Part shown: one piece after another, positions 53,489 through 61,935 of the stretch
How positions within the stretch are numbered: position 1 is the first letter of the stretch
How the letters are laid out: every line of letters starts with the position of its first letter
Assembly: GCF_900110645.1 (NCBI RefSeq)
Contig: NZ_FOFB01000002.1
Coordinates: 1-64,000, forward strand
Direction of reading: 5' to 3'
DNA length: 64,000 nt
Source: Neolewinella agarilytica
Lineage (GTDB): Bacteria > Bacteroidota > Bacteroidia > Chitinophagales > Saprospiraceae
Program-made: the position numbers and the translations under genes
The notes under the pieces: model-generated
Told to the model about the DNA's origin: nothing
The model's database searches: none
The model's input: the letters and a program-made list of their open reading frames with translations, nothing else

Positions 53489-56002
53489 TTAGTTGACCTG
53501 GAAGAGCGCATTCGCAAACAAGAACTTCCCCTGTTCCCAAAAGCCGCGGTACAGTGGATTGTCGATCAGGTAAATGACGTTGCCGCGGCCCATGCCGTCT
53601 ACGCCGAAAACCAGCGTTTCCTTGAGTTGCTTTTTGGCGCCGGTGCCGATGAAGCCGAAGGTTTCCGGATTCGTTCGTACCCGGCCGGCATTAACGCCAC
53701 TATCGAGGTAATCGTACGCCGTACTGCCCGTCTTCAGGCTGTAGTACTTCTCGCCAATACCGAAAGACATCGGGTGGGTGTCATCCATTTCCACGCTGAT
53801 GATGGCTCCCGGGTTATAGTTGGAGATAAAACGCCGTTCCGAACCTCCGTAGGGTAGCAGGCGCTCATCCACGCTGTCTTCCTCCTCTTCTTCAGCGGCC
53901 TCTTTGCGGGCCAGCGAAAAGCCGTCAAGCCGGCTCAGGCTACCATTGGCATTGCCGATAGCGATCAGCTTACCGCCGCCGCGGACCCAGTCCGTCAGGG
54001 CCTCCTCGCTGCCGCTCAGATCATAGCGGCCGTCGGGTAGCACGAGAATGTCATAATCCCCCGCAGCGATACTGGAAATATTATCCGGGTAGAAGATGCT
54101 TACCGGATACTTCAGGTCCTGCTCGAAGTAGTACCAGACCTGACCGAACTGGTTAGGGTTAACCCGTTCTCCTCCCAAGACGGCTATTTTGGGAGCACCA
54201 ACGAGCTGGTAATTACTACTGCCCAGGTCACCGCCGGAAACGCTGAAGCCGGTTTCCAGTACTTTGACGTCTACTTCGTGCTCGCGCGCCAGGCGGCGCA
54301 CGGTTGCGGTGAAGTTCTCGTTTTTGCGGTTGTCCGCCCGGGTTATAATAATGGCCCCGCCGGAGAAGCTCTGCTGCCCGATGGTAAAGTCTCCCGTTGC
54401 CGTGCGGGCCTGCACGCCGGCCGCTACTGCGGCCGCCAGGAAAGAGGCAGAACTCAGGTCTTCCCAGTCCACTACGTAGGCATAGGCTGCCGAAAGATCT
54501 TTGCCTTCCAGCGGGTTCTTGTACGCTGGCAGCTCAAAGGCTTCTGTTTTGATGCTCAGGCGCTCCCGGCTGGCGTAGGCATCCAGGCCGTAGGCCATGG
54601 GGACAGACCAGCCGGTGATATCATACGTCACCGAGTCTTCTACGTATACATCCGGATCAAAAAGAACCTGTGTCAATACGGAGCGGGGCTGATAGGCAGA
54701 AATGACCAGGTCACCAGCTTCGGCGCCTCCGGCTACGTCGCGGCCTTCCCGGTAGCTATACATGCTTTTTCCCAGGGTGGCGGTGGCTTTGGCGTAAGCA
54801 ATCCCGTTACGATCCAGTAAATTGATCAGGTTCCGCATTTTGCCCCGGGGCGTATCGCCACTCACGATGTAAGTCAGATATTCTCCCTGTGGTTCTTTGA
54901 CGGCATTCTGGAAATAAGTGCGGAAGTTAGCCGTCAGCCGGTCGCTCTCTTTGCTGGCAATTTCAACGGTGCTCAGGGAGGTTGTACGGTGGTGAGCCAC
55001 CCGGTCGGCAAGCGTCAGGGTATCACCGTTGGGCAGATCAATGGCCCGGCCGGCCCGGCTGTGACCACCCTGCTCGTAGGTCATCCCGATGGCACCGTTG
55101 AAGGTTGGCCAGGTGTCTCCGTAGCTGGGGTACAGCAAATCAAAGCGTTCGCGGGTGAAGTAAAGCCAGCCATTTTGGTCGAAGTAGCCGGCGTGGTTTT
55201 TGCCGATTTCAGTCTGGAAATCCTCCTGCCAGTCGGTGATGTATTCGTGATAGGGCGCGGCCGCAGGTGCAAAGTAATAGGGGCTGGTATAGCCTTGCTC
55301 GTGGAGGTCAGCGTGAATGTGTGGCATCCACTGCTTGTATTTTACCATGCGTTGGCGGCTCTCTACCTGGGTCTGCCAGGCCCAGTCGCGGTTGAGGTCA
55401 AAGAGATAATGGTTGACCCGGCCTCCGGGCCAGGGTTCGTTGTGCTCTCTGGCGGCGGGGTTGGGGTCCAGCAGCAAGGTCGCATTCTGCCGGTACCAGT
55501 TAGTGTAGCGGTTATATCCGTCGGGGTTGATGCTGGGGTCGAGGATGACGACGGTGTTTTCCAGCCAGCGGCTCGTCCGCTCATTGCGCGGGTTCACCAG
55601 GTCATACAAAACGCCCATGCTGGCTTCTGAGCCCGCCGCTTCGTTACCGTGGACGCTGTAGGACAGCCAGACGATCGCAATGTCGTTTAATTCCGGGTCC
55701 GTGTCTCCGGGGAGTAGTCCGGTAGCCCGCAGGTTATTCTCCCGGATGGCCTCCAGCCGGTCCATATTCTTTTTGGTGCTGATGTAGGCCAGCAAGAGCG
55801 GACGGTCTTCGTTCGTCCGGCCATACTCCTCCAGCATCACCCGTTCACTCTGCCCGCTGACCAGCTGGAAATAATCCACCAGCATATGGTGGGGCGTGAA
55901 GGTCTCGCCTAACTCATGGGGAAGAAAATCATTCGGAGGAGTGATTTGAGCCGAAAGAGAAATAGCCAGTGGTAGCAGTAAGGTCAGGAATAGCGCGCGC
56001 AT
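53489..56002 (-). CDS. M14 family zinc carboxypeptidase, secreted
   Basis: The start at 56002 (MRALFLTLLLPLAISLSAQ) gives a signal peptide; an upstream in-frame start at 56023 adds 7 residues. The 837-residue product has an M14 domain (about 35-370) with zinc ligands His118 and Glu121 (HGNEAAG) and His234 (ADLHEQG). The typical YYFAPAAAPYHE segment lies after it, and a large C-terminal beta-rich region follows (for example AGDYDILVLPDGRYD). M14 enzymes remove C-terminal residues; Bacteroidota versions digest peptides outside the cell. Single gene; a nearby identical 21-base string also occurs in the T9SS type B gene (see findings). Confidence 0.93.
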   Translation of the reverse strand: MRALFLTLLLPLAISLSAQITPPNDFLPHELGETFTPHHMLVDYFQLVSGQSERVMLEEYGRTNEDRPLLLAYISTKKNMDRLEAIRENNLRATGLLPGDTDPELNDIAIVWLSYSVHGNEAAGSEASMGVLYDLVNPRNERTSRWLENTVVILDPSINPDGYNRYTNWYRQNATLLLDPNPAAREHNEPWPGGRVNHYLFDLNRDWAWQTQVESRQRMVKYKQWMPHIHADLHEQGYTSPYYFAPAAAPYHEYITDWQEDFQTEIGKNHAGYFDQNGWLYFTRERFDLLYPSYGDTWPTFNGAIGMTYEQGGHSRAGRAIDLPNGDTLTLADRVAHHRTTSLSTVEIASKESDRLTANFRTYFQNAVKEPQGEYLTYIVSGDTPRGKMRNLINLLDRNGIAYAKATATLGKSMYSYREGRDVAGGAEAGDLVISAYQPRSVLTQVLFDPDVYVEDSVTYDITGWSVPMAYGLDAYASRERLSIKTEAFELPAYKNPLEGKDLSAAYAYVVDWEDLSSASFLAAAVAAGVQARTATGDFTIGQQSFSGGAIIITRADNRKNENFTATVRRLAREHEVDVKVLETGFSVSGGDLGSSNYQLVGAPKIAVLGGERVNPNQFGQVWYYFEQDLKYPVSIFYPDNISSIAAGDYDILVLPDGRYDLSGSEEALTDWVRGGGKLIAIGNANGSLSRLDGFSLARKEAAEEEEEDSVDERLLPYGGSERRFISNYNPGAIISVEMDDTHPMSFGIGEKYYSLKTGSTAYDYLDSGVNAGRVRTNPETFGFIGTGAKKQLKETLVFGVDGMGRGNVIYLIDNPLYRGFWEQGKFLFANALFQVN

Positions 56003-56079
56003 GCTGTGGGGTTGGGGAGTCAAACAGAAGCCTAAAGCTACGATTTGCGGGGAAATCCTGGGGGGCTACGGCTCGCATT

Positions 56080-56161
56080 CTCCCCTTTCACTCCTTCGTC
56101 CCTTCCCTCCTTTACGCTTTCGTCCCTTTAGCCCTTTACGCTTTCTTCCCCTTCCCCCCTT
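56080..56161. repeat. Polypyrimidine stretch with short direct repeats after nadD
   Basis: CTTCGTCCCTTCCC-like and CCTTTACGCTTTC units (twice, around 56109-56121 and 56133-56145) lie between the M14 gene start and the nadD stop (minus strand). It has no coding potential; possibly a replication or transcription-end microsatellite. Confidence 0.5.
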
Positions 56162-56163
56162 TA

Positions 56164-56745
56164 TTACCGATACATCCCCGAAGCTCCCAATTCCCGCGCC
56201 ACGGCCTCCGGCACCAGGTACCTGATGCTATGCCCTTCCTGAATGCACTTCCGGATGTAAGTGGCCGAAAGGTGCATCAAGGGAGCGTCGTGAAAGTGAA
56301 CACGCGGGTGATCGGCCAGCTCCCCGGCCTCGTAGCCCGGCCGGTTGTAAACGTGAATGTCGTAGTCCCGAAGCAGAATCTCATAGTTCTTCCATTTCGG
56401 AAGAGTAGGCAGATTGTCTCCCCCCATGATCAGGCTGAATTCCCGGTCGGGGTGCTTCTCCCGCAGTACGGCCAGGGTATCAATCGTGTAAGATGGCTTG
56501 GGCAGGTCAAATTCTACCTTACTCGCCCGCAAGCCGGGGGTGTCTCCAATAGCGAGCGTTACCAGGTGGTAACGGTCGTGATCACGGGCGAGGGAAGATC
56601 TCTTTTTAAAGGGGTTCTGCGGACTAACCACCAGCCATACCTCCTCCAAATCCGTTTGACTCGCCATGTAGTTGGCAATGATCATATGCCCGACGTGGAC
56701 GGGGTTAAAAGACCCGAAAAACAGACCGGTTTTGCGTTGCGCCAT
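56164..56745 (-). CDS. nadD: Nicotinate-nucleotide adenylyltransferase
   Basis: The 193-residue protein has the nucleotidyltransferase motifs of NadD. The first is GLFFGSFNPVHVGHMIIA with the HxGH-type ATP site. LVVSPQNPFKK, FSLIMGGDNLPTLPKWKNY and the C-terminal LSATYIRKCIQEGHSIRYLVP (ISSTxxR-type) follow. It converts nicotinate mononucleotide plus ATP to deamido-NAD in NAD biosynthesis. Cytoplasmic housekeeping enzyme, standard length. Separate from the AspA-like gene upstream by 46 bases on the same strand. Confidence 0.96.
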   Translation of the reverse strand: MAQRKTGLFFGSFNPVHVGHMIIANYMASQTDLEEVWLVVSPQNPFKKRSSLARDHDRYHLVTLAIGDTPGLRASKVEFDLPKPSYTIDTLAVLREKHPDREFSLIMGGDNLPTLPKWKNYEILLRDYDIHVYNRPGYEAGELADHPRVHFHDAPLMHLSATYIRKCIQEGHSIRYLVPEAVARELGASGMYR

Positions 56746-56791
56746 GGATTGGTTTTGTAAAAGTAGTTCTGCAAAACTACGGTAAGATCTC

Positions 56792-57751
56792 TTAGTAGGC
56801 CGTCGGGAAATTATAGTCCCGAATCAGGAAAAATCCTTCGTCCCCTTGCTTCTGGTACAGCGGCATGAGTAGGTAGCCGTCCGCGGGGCAAAGGATCTCT
56901 CCGTTATTGTCCCTGGCCAGTGGCAAGCCCTTGCTTACTTTTTGGAAGTTGCTGAAGCCGGGGTTCATCACAAAACCATCACTGCCGTCTTTGCTGATGC
57001 GGTGTACATAGACGAGCTCCGTCAACAGGGGCAGCTCTCCGGCTGCCTCCCGCAGTAAAGTGTCGTGATAGGTTCTGACGTCTTCCTGGCGGACACAACC
57101 TACGGCTCGCAGCAAATTGATCGTTGCGGCCAGCGACAGCTCAATGGCGGCCGGATCGTTATGCTCGCCGGCTTCAAAGGAGATGGCGCGAACGGGGAAG
57201 TTGGTCGCAAAATGATTCCCCCTGAAATAATGCAAGGTGGTGCCCTGCAAGCCACTCAAAATGCCCTTAATGACGGGCACACTCATCTCCGCAGCCAGCA
57301 GAAGACTGGGCGCATCATCTCCCGTAACGGAAAAAATCCCTCCTCCGGCGGTCGTGGTGTGCAGGTCGAGTAATACCAGTTCGCTTAAGGGAGCCTCTTC
57401 TACTGCCGACTCAATGGCGGCCAGCAATTCAAATAACTCTCTGTCTTCGGAAGTGGCAAAGTGCGTGTCTCCCGGCACCCTTGGATGCCAGATCCGGTTC
57501 AGGTCAGTATCAATGTAGCGTTTTCCGGATTCCAGCGCCGCCAGGTTACCACGCAGGGCCAGTAGTTCGCCCTTGAAGGTAAAGCCGGGGTTGATCAGTG
57601 GTTCTTCGTCCAGCAGGTCGAAGAGTTGCTCCAGCGCGCGGACTCCTGCCGGCTCGTTTCCATGAATCCCTCCGATGGCTACCACCAGCGGGCCTTGCTC
57701 CGTACCCCGGTAGTGGCCAATGACTCTGCCAGATGCTACTGTGTCTTCCAT
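56792..57751 (-). CDS. Succinylglutamate desuccinylase/aspartoacylase family deacylase
   Basis: The 319-residue protein has the zinc-binding HxxE of this family (IGGIHGNEPAG, His30 and Glu33) and the later DLHTTTAGGG motif with the third His, plus FEAGEH for catalysis. Family members hydrolyse N-acyl amino acids (for example N-succinylglutamate or N-acetylaspartate). No arginine-succinyltransferase pathway genes are next to it, so the substrate is not clear. It lies three bases after the membrane protein gene (57755), so the two are co-transcribed. Cytoplasmic. Confidence 0.88.
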   Translation of the reverse strand: MEDTVASGRVIGHYRGTEQGPLVVAIGGIHGNEPAGVRALEQLFDLLDEEPLINPGFTFKGELLALRGNLAALESGKRYIDTDLNRIWHPRVPGDTHFATSEDRELFELLAAIESAVEEAPLSELVLLDLHTTTAGGGIFSVTGDDAPSLLLAAEMSVPVIKGILSGLQGTTLHYFRGNHFATNFPVRAISFEAGEHNDPAAIELSLAATINLLRAVGCVRQEDVRTYHDTLLREAAGELPLLTELVYVHRISKDGSDGFVMNPGFSNFQKVSKGLPLARDNNGEILCPADGYLLMPLYQKQGDEGFFLIRDYNFPTAY

Positions 57752-57754
57752 TCC

Positions 57755-58447
57755 CTAAAAATAGAATAAGAGAGCCATCCATTGGCAAAAAAAGCCAACA
57801 AAGTAACCCATATAAATCTGTGTGTTATTGTGTGCACCCAGAGCGAGTCTGGCGGAGCCCACCAGGCCGGCAATCAAGACGATCAGGATCACCAGCAAAC
57901 CAAGGCTGAGGGTTATGCCTCCCATCCCGATACCCTGGCTGCCGAAAAAGAGCATGCAAATCATCGACATTCCCGCCAGCCCTCCCATACCAATGGTGTG
58001 CAGACTTACTTTGTCGAGCACATTAATGACAAAGGCGATCGCCAATGACATAACAACACCCAGTAAAAAGGAGGAGAAAATAGTGGGCACATCGTTGCTT
58101 TGGCTGAGGTTATAGTAGACCCAGAAATAGAGTACCATGACCAGCAGGAGAGGGCCAATCCGTTCCATTCGGTCTTCCATCATGACGCTGCCAACCATGT
58201 TGAGCAACACCATCAGCAAGACCGATATTAAGGGAATGACGAAGGTGTAGAGCACCAGCATCACCAGTGTAATAATGGCTCTTTGATCACCAAGGTCGTT
58301 AGAGCCAAACAGAAACGGGTTGATCACCATCAGCAGCACGTACATGTACGTCGGGATCAGTAATGGGTGAAACAGCCCGCTGAGCGCCAGGGCCCACCAG
58401 GGGCGTGGGGCGGCGGTAGCTTCGGCCGATTGGGGAATATCTTCCAT
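57755..58447 (-). CDS. Multi-pass inner-membrane protein, unknown
   Basis: The 230-residue start at 58447 (MEDIPQSAEATA) is chosen because the region upstream overlaps a REP-like repeat. About six membrane helices follow (for example LIPTYMYVLLMVINPFLFG, FVIPLISVLLMVLLNMVG, LLVILIVLIAGLVGSARLAL). No motif of a transporter or enzyme was recognised, although the last helices (GSARLALGAHNNTQIYMGYFVGFF) recall PAP2-like phosphatases. Its gene is followed at once by the AspA-like gene. Confidence 0.78.
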   Translation of the reverse strand: MEDIPQSAEATAAPRPWWALALSGLFHPLLIPTYMYVLLMVINPFLFGSNDLGDQRAIITLVMLVLYTFVIPLISVLLMVLLNMVGSVMMEDRMERIGPLLLVMVLYFWVYYNLSQSNDVPTIFSSFLLGVVMSLAIAFVINVLDKVSLHTIGMGGLAGMSMICMLFFGSQGIGMGGITLSLGLLVILIVLIAGLVGSARLALGAHNNTQIYMGYFVGFFCQWMALLFYF

Positions 58448-58480
58448 GGGGCGAAGATACTTCACGGACTCGTTTTTCGT

Positions 58481-58508
58481 GGGGCGACGGCGCGCAGGTG
58501 CAAAAGAG
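58481..58508 (-). repeat. REP-like motif copy 6 (inverted)
   Basis: The reverse complement of this stretch has TTTTGCACCTGCGCGCCGTC. It lies about 20 bases from the PorE-like stop (58528) and before the membrane protein start. Confidence 0.55.
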
Positions 58509-58527
58509 CGTTGAAAAGCAAAGGGGC

Positions 58528-60492
58528 TCACTCCAGCAAACGAAAGGTCGTTCGTCGGTTTTTCGCCCGTCCCGCTTCCGTATCATTGCTGGTAATGGGG
58601 CGGTCCTCACCGTATCCGATGGTGCTGATGCGGCTGGCGTCAATGCCGCCGTCAATGAGGTATTGCCGCACGGCCATAGCTCTTTGTTCGCTCAGGCGGA
58701 GGTTGTCGGCGTCGGAGCCAACGTCATCAGTGTGCCCGGCAATTTGTACCCGGAGCTTATCCGCTTCCGCCAATACGGCAAGCAACCGGTCCAGCTCCTG
58801 GCCCGATACCGGCAGCAGGGTGGCACTGCCTGTTTCGAAGAGAACATTCCTGAAAGCGGTGGAACCGTCTTCTTCACTGCTATCACTTTCCGTAACCACT
58901 TCCGCTATTGGCTGAAGCTCAACGGTGAGGCGGAAGGGCTCGTCCGTCAGCAATCCGTCCGCCAGTGAAAACCGGTCACTGTAGAAGAGGTATCCTTCCC
59001 GTTCAACGGTCAGGGCGTAGTCTTGCCCCGAAGGAAGTAAGCTCAGGAATTTACCTTCCTGATCCGTCGCCATCACTTTCTCCGCACCGGCCCCTGTGAC
59101 TGGTCGGAGGCGGGCCGTTGCCACTAGCGGCTCCCGGCTAATGGCATCGATCACCCTTGCCTCCAGGTAAGTGGTAGGAGCCGGCCGGATCTCTGCCGGC
59201 AACTCAAACTGGTAAATGTCAACATCCGCTTTTCCGGTTGTCGGGTCAATTTCCCGCTTACTGAAATAGGCCGTACGGCCGTTTAGCCCGATGAAGAGAT
59301 TCGTCTCGTTAGCGGGGGTGTTGATCGGGTAGCCGAGATTGGTGGGAGCTGACCAGGTATTGTCTCCGCCCAACACCGTTCTGAATAAGTCCTCTCCTCC
59401 CATTCCCGGGTGCCCGTCACTCGTAAAGAACAGCGTCTTTCCATCTGAAGACCAGAAAGGGTATTGGTCTTTGCCATTCGTATTGATGTCCGGGCCCAGA
59501 TTAACCGGCGCAGACCAGCCTCCTTCCGGTAGCCGGCCGCTAACGTATAAATCTTCCTGCCCCTGGCCTCCGGCCCGGGTGCTGGTGAAAAACAGTAATA
59601 ATCCGTCGGGGGAAATGCTGGGCTGAGCTTCGTAGGCTTTTGTGTTGATGGCCGGGCCAAAAAACTGAGGATTTGTCCACTTTCCCTCTTGCTTTTCCGA
59701 GAATACCAGGTCGCAGCTGCCGGCCCCTTCGGGCCGGTTGCAAACGGTAAATACCAGGTAGTTGCCATCAGCGGTGATGGATTGTGCGCCCTCATCATAA
59801 CCGGTGTTGATACCCTCCAGCGGTAAGGCTTTGGCCCAGCTTCCGTCCTCCTTACGGTCACTGACGTAAAAGTCTTCGTTTTCTCCATTTACCCGTCGGG
59901 TGAAGATCATCCGCTGACCATCAATACTTAGCGACGGGAAGTACTCTAAGTGTTCGTCCGTGTTAACTTCACCAGGCAGTGGGATAGGGGAGAAGGGGAC
60001 AGGATTTCGGGCGATGGCGGCCGCTTCCCTGGCTTTGGTCACTAAGCGCTCTGCCTTCTCTTTTTGACCAGGGCGCCTGCTGTCCTGTACGGCGCTCAGG
60101 TAGGCCTCATAAGCTTGTACCGAAAGGTCAAACTGCGCGTTCAGGGCATAGGCTTCTCCCAGTTCCAATTGTGCGCGTGGATTCTGATCCTGTACGTAGC
60201 CCCTGCTGAAGTCGGTAATAGCCGCCTGATAATTCGTCAGCCGTTTTTGGCCAAGCCCACGCAGGTAGATCAGGTCCGTCGCGTTGGGGTGCTTATCGAT
60301 GAGCTCGTCCAACAAAGTAATCGCGTCGGTAAAATTGCCGGCATCCATGGCGGAGCGGGCTTCGGCCATCAGCTTCGTCTCTTTCTTATTAAAGGAGGTG
60401 CTTTTGGAGGATTTCCCCGCTGGCTGCGCGGTAGCGCAGGAGACGGAAAAAGAAAACAGAATAATATAGAGTAGAGCGCGAAGACCAGTCAC
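58528..60492 (-). CDS. OmpA-family protein with TPR, PD40 propeller and CarboxypepD-like domains (PorE-like)
   Basis: The 654-residue product has a signal peptide (hydrophobic run to about SVSC; lipidation at Cys19 possible but the lipobox is weak). TPR repeats (about 35-160) precede a PD40/WD40-like propeller (about 185-420; QPSISPDGLLLFFTSTRAG, YPFWSSDGKTLFFTSDG). Next is a carboxypeptidase-regulatory-like domain (about 440-515) and an OmpA peptidoglycan-binding domain (about 545-654; IAGHTDDVGSDADNLRLSEQRA). This exact order is that of PorE of the T9SS, which anchors the secretion complex to peptidoglycan. Many paralogues exist in the phylum, so this could be one of those. The next gene downstream is the membrane protein. 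Confidence 0.88.
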   Translation of the reverse strand: MTGLRALLYIILFSFSVSCATAQPAGKSSKSTSFNKKETKLMAEARSAMDAGNFTDAITLLDELIDKHPNATDLIYLRGLGQKRLTNYQAAITDFSRGYVQDQNPRAQLELGEAYALNAQFDLSVQAYEAYLSAVQDSRRPGQKEKAERLVTKAREAAAIARNPVPFSPIPLPGEVNTDEHLEYFPSLSIDGQRMIFTRRVNGENEDFYVSDRKEDGSWAKALPLEGINTGYDEGAQSITADGNYLVFTVCNRPEGAGSCDLVFSEKQEGKWTNPQFFGPAINTKAYEAQPSISPDGLLLFFTSTRAGGQGQEDLYVSGRLPEGGWSAPVNLGPDINTNGKDQYPFWSSDGKTLFFTSDGHPGMGGEDLFRTVLGGDNTWSAPTNLGYPINTPANETNLFIGLNGRTAYFSKREIDPTTGKADVDIYQFELPAEIRPAPTTYLEARVIDAISREPLVATARLRPVTGAGAEKVMATDQEGKFLSLLPSGQDYALTVEREGYLFYSDRFSLADGLLTDEPFRLTVELQPIAEVVTESDSSEEDGSTAFRNVLFETGSATLLPVSGQELDRLLAVLAEADKLRVQIAGHTDDVGSDADNLRLSEQRAMAVRQYLIDGGIDASRISTIGYGEDRPITSNDTEAGRAKNRRTTFRLLE

Positions 60493-60541
60493 AAGTAAAA
60501 GATTGAGTGCTGGGATAACGCAGAAATGGCTAAGCTTGTTA

Positions 60542-61570
60542 TTAAGCGCCTACACGGGCTTTCTCCAGTGCTTCAGCTGCTTCAGGAATCTCCTTCGCGG
60601 CGATTTCAAGTTGCGCGATGGCGGGATTCACCTTTCCCAGGGCCTGTAACGTTAGCCCAAGGTGATACCGGATTTCAGACTCCTTAGGTGCCTTAACGTC
60701 AGCTTCTGCGTCGAGAGCACGCTGGAAGGCGATGACGGCATCATTGTGTCGACCGCTCTTAGCCAGTAACTTGCCGAAGGTGCTGTTGACCCGACGGTCA
60801 TAGCGATCCAGACTGGCAATTTTTTGCTTCCGCTTAGAAAACATATTGTAGACCCGGAGAGCATCAGCGGGGCGGCCCATTTTCAAATAAGAGTCACCCA
60901 AAGCTACCTGTGCCATCCAGTAAATAGCCTGGTGAGGAATGCTGTTCTTAGTAACCAGGTCAAAATCTTCAGCAGCCTTTGCCCAGTCTTCTTTACTGGC
61001 GTAAGCCAGCCCCCGGCCGTAATGGCTTTCGGGCATAGAAGGGTTGATCTTCAGACTCTTGTCGTAATCGTACAGCGCATCATCAATGTTACCCAGGCGA
61101 TAGTTGACAAAACCGCGGCGCTCATAGGCTTGCGCGTGGCGGGCAAAACGACCTACTACACGGGTCATCATTGCTAGTGCTTCCTGCTCTTTCTCCGCCT
61201 GGTTAACCAGCTGTCTGCCCTTATTGAATAGCTGAACGGTCGTCCGGTCACTATGCGGTTCCAGAACCTGATGGTCCATAATGGTTCCCGCATTCAATCT
61301 CCAGAGGTTGATGCTGCCGGCCATGCTGAAGGATACTACCCGTTCCAGAAGGTTCAGGGTGTTCAGCCAGTGGCGTTCAGTGCCGGTAACTACAGTTCTG
61401 GGGATGTCGAGAATCATCTCTTCTTCTTTGAAGATGTTCTCAGCCTTAAGGAGAATATCATTCTTATAGTAGTTCTCCATCCGGTGGATGTACTGATCTA
61501 CTACCTGCCGGAATACCCGTTCGGATCCGAATTCAAGTTGTCCCGCAATAATTATCCTGTACTCTGACAT
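60542..61570 (-). CDS. TPR-repeat protein, cytoplasmic
   Basis: The 342-residue protein lacks a signal peptide. The N-terminal 100 residues are unassigned (with MENYYKNDILLKAENIF and other helices). TPR-like repeats follow (about 140-330; for example AYERRGFVNYRLGNIDDALYDYDKSL, HYGRGLAYASKEDWAKAAEDFDLV). TPRs mediate protein interaction. It is 49 bases upstream of the PorE-like gene on the same strand and could be an accessory or scaffold partner; no direct evidence. Length complete. Confidence 0.82.
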   Translation of the reverse strand: MSEYRIIIAGQLEFGSERVFRQVVDQYIHRMENYYKNDILLKAENIFKEEEMILDIPRTVVTGTERHWLNTLNLLERVVSFSMAGSINLWRLNAGTIMDHQVLEPHSDRTTVQLFNKGRQLVNQAEKEQEALAMMTRVVGRFARHAQAYERRGFVNYRLGNIDDALYDYDKSLKINPSMPESHYGRGLAYASKEDWAKAAEDFDLVTKNSIPHQAIYWMAQVALGDSYLKMGRPADALRVYNMFSKRKQKIASLDRYDRRVNSTFGKLLAKSGRHNDAVIAFQRALDAEADVKAPKESEIRYHLGLTLQALGKVNPAIAQLEIAAKEIPEAAEALEKARVGA

Positions 61571-61935
61571 TATCCCTTGTGCTTTGATTCCCTACTGTAA
61601 TAAAATTTCTGACCACACAAATAAGCACCAATCAGGTTCCTTCGGATAAACCGGAGAGTGATCACCGCGACGTCTTTTAGTTTGGATTAACCAAGCACTG
61701 ACGTTCTGAAAAATCAGGTATGTGGAGAGAAGTAACTGTCGTAAAACCTGCATCAAATAGTTTCATTGAGAGCAGGCTTACAAAAATGCATAATTTCTGT
61801 GCAATTTCAAAGTAAGCGAGCGAATAATTGGTCCTGCAGGGCCGGAATGTAGAAGATGGGGCTATTTCAATGAGAAGAGCCACTATTTCCGGAGAAATAG
61901 TGGCTCTTCAAATGTAGTGGTATGGTTAGTGGGGC
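61571..61935. other. 365-bp intergenic region with strong hairpin
   Basis: No convincing gene. GAAGAGCCACTATTTC (61874-61889) pairs perfectly with GAAATAGTGGCTCTTC (61894-61909) around a 4-base loop, 26 bases after the OmpA stop (minus). No T run follows on either strand, so it may be an RNA-stabilising hairpin and not a classic terminator. Confidence 0.7.

Noticed and set aside
61677-61883. 68-codon minus-strand ORF between the TPR and OmpA genes
   Set aside because: No signal peptide or domain, poor start context, and it reads through the AT-rich gap before a hairpin; judged chance.
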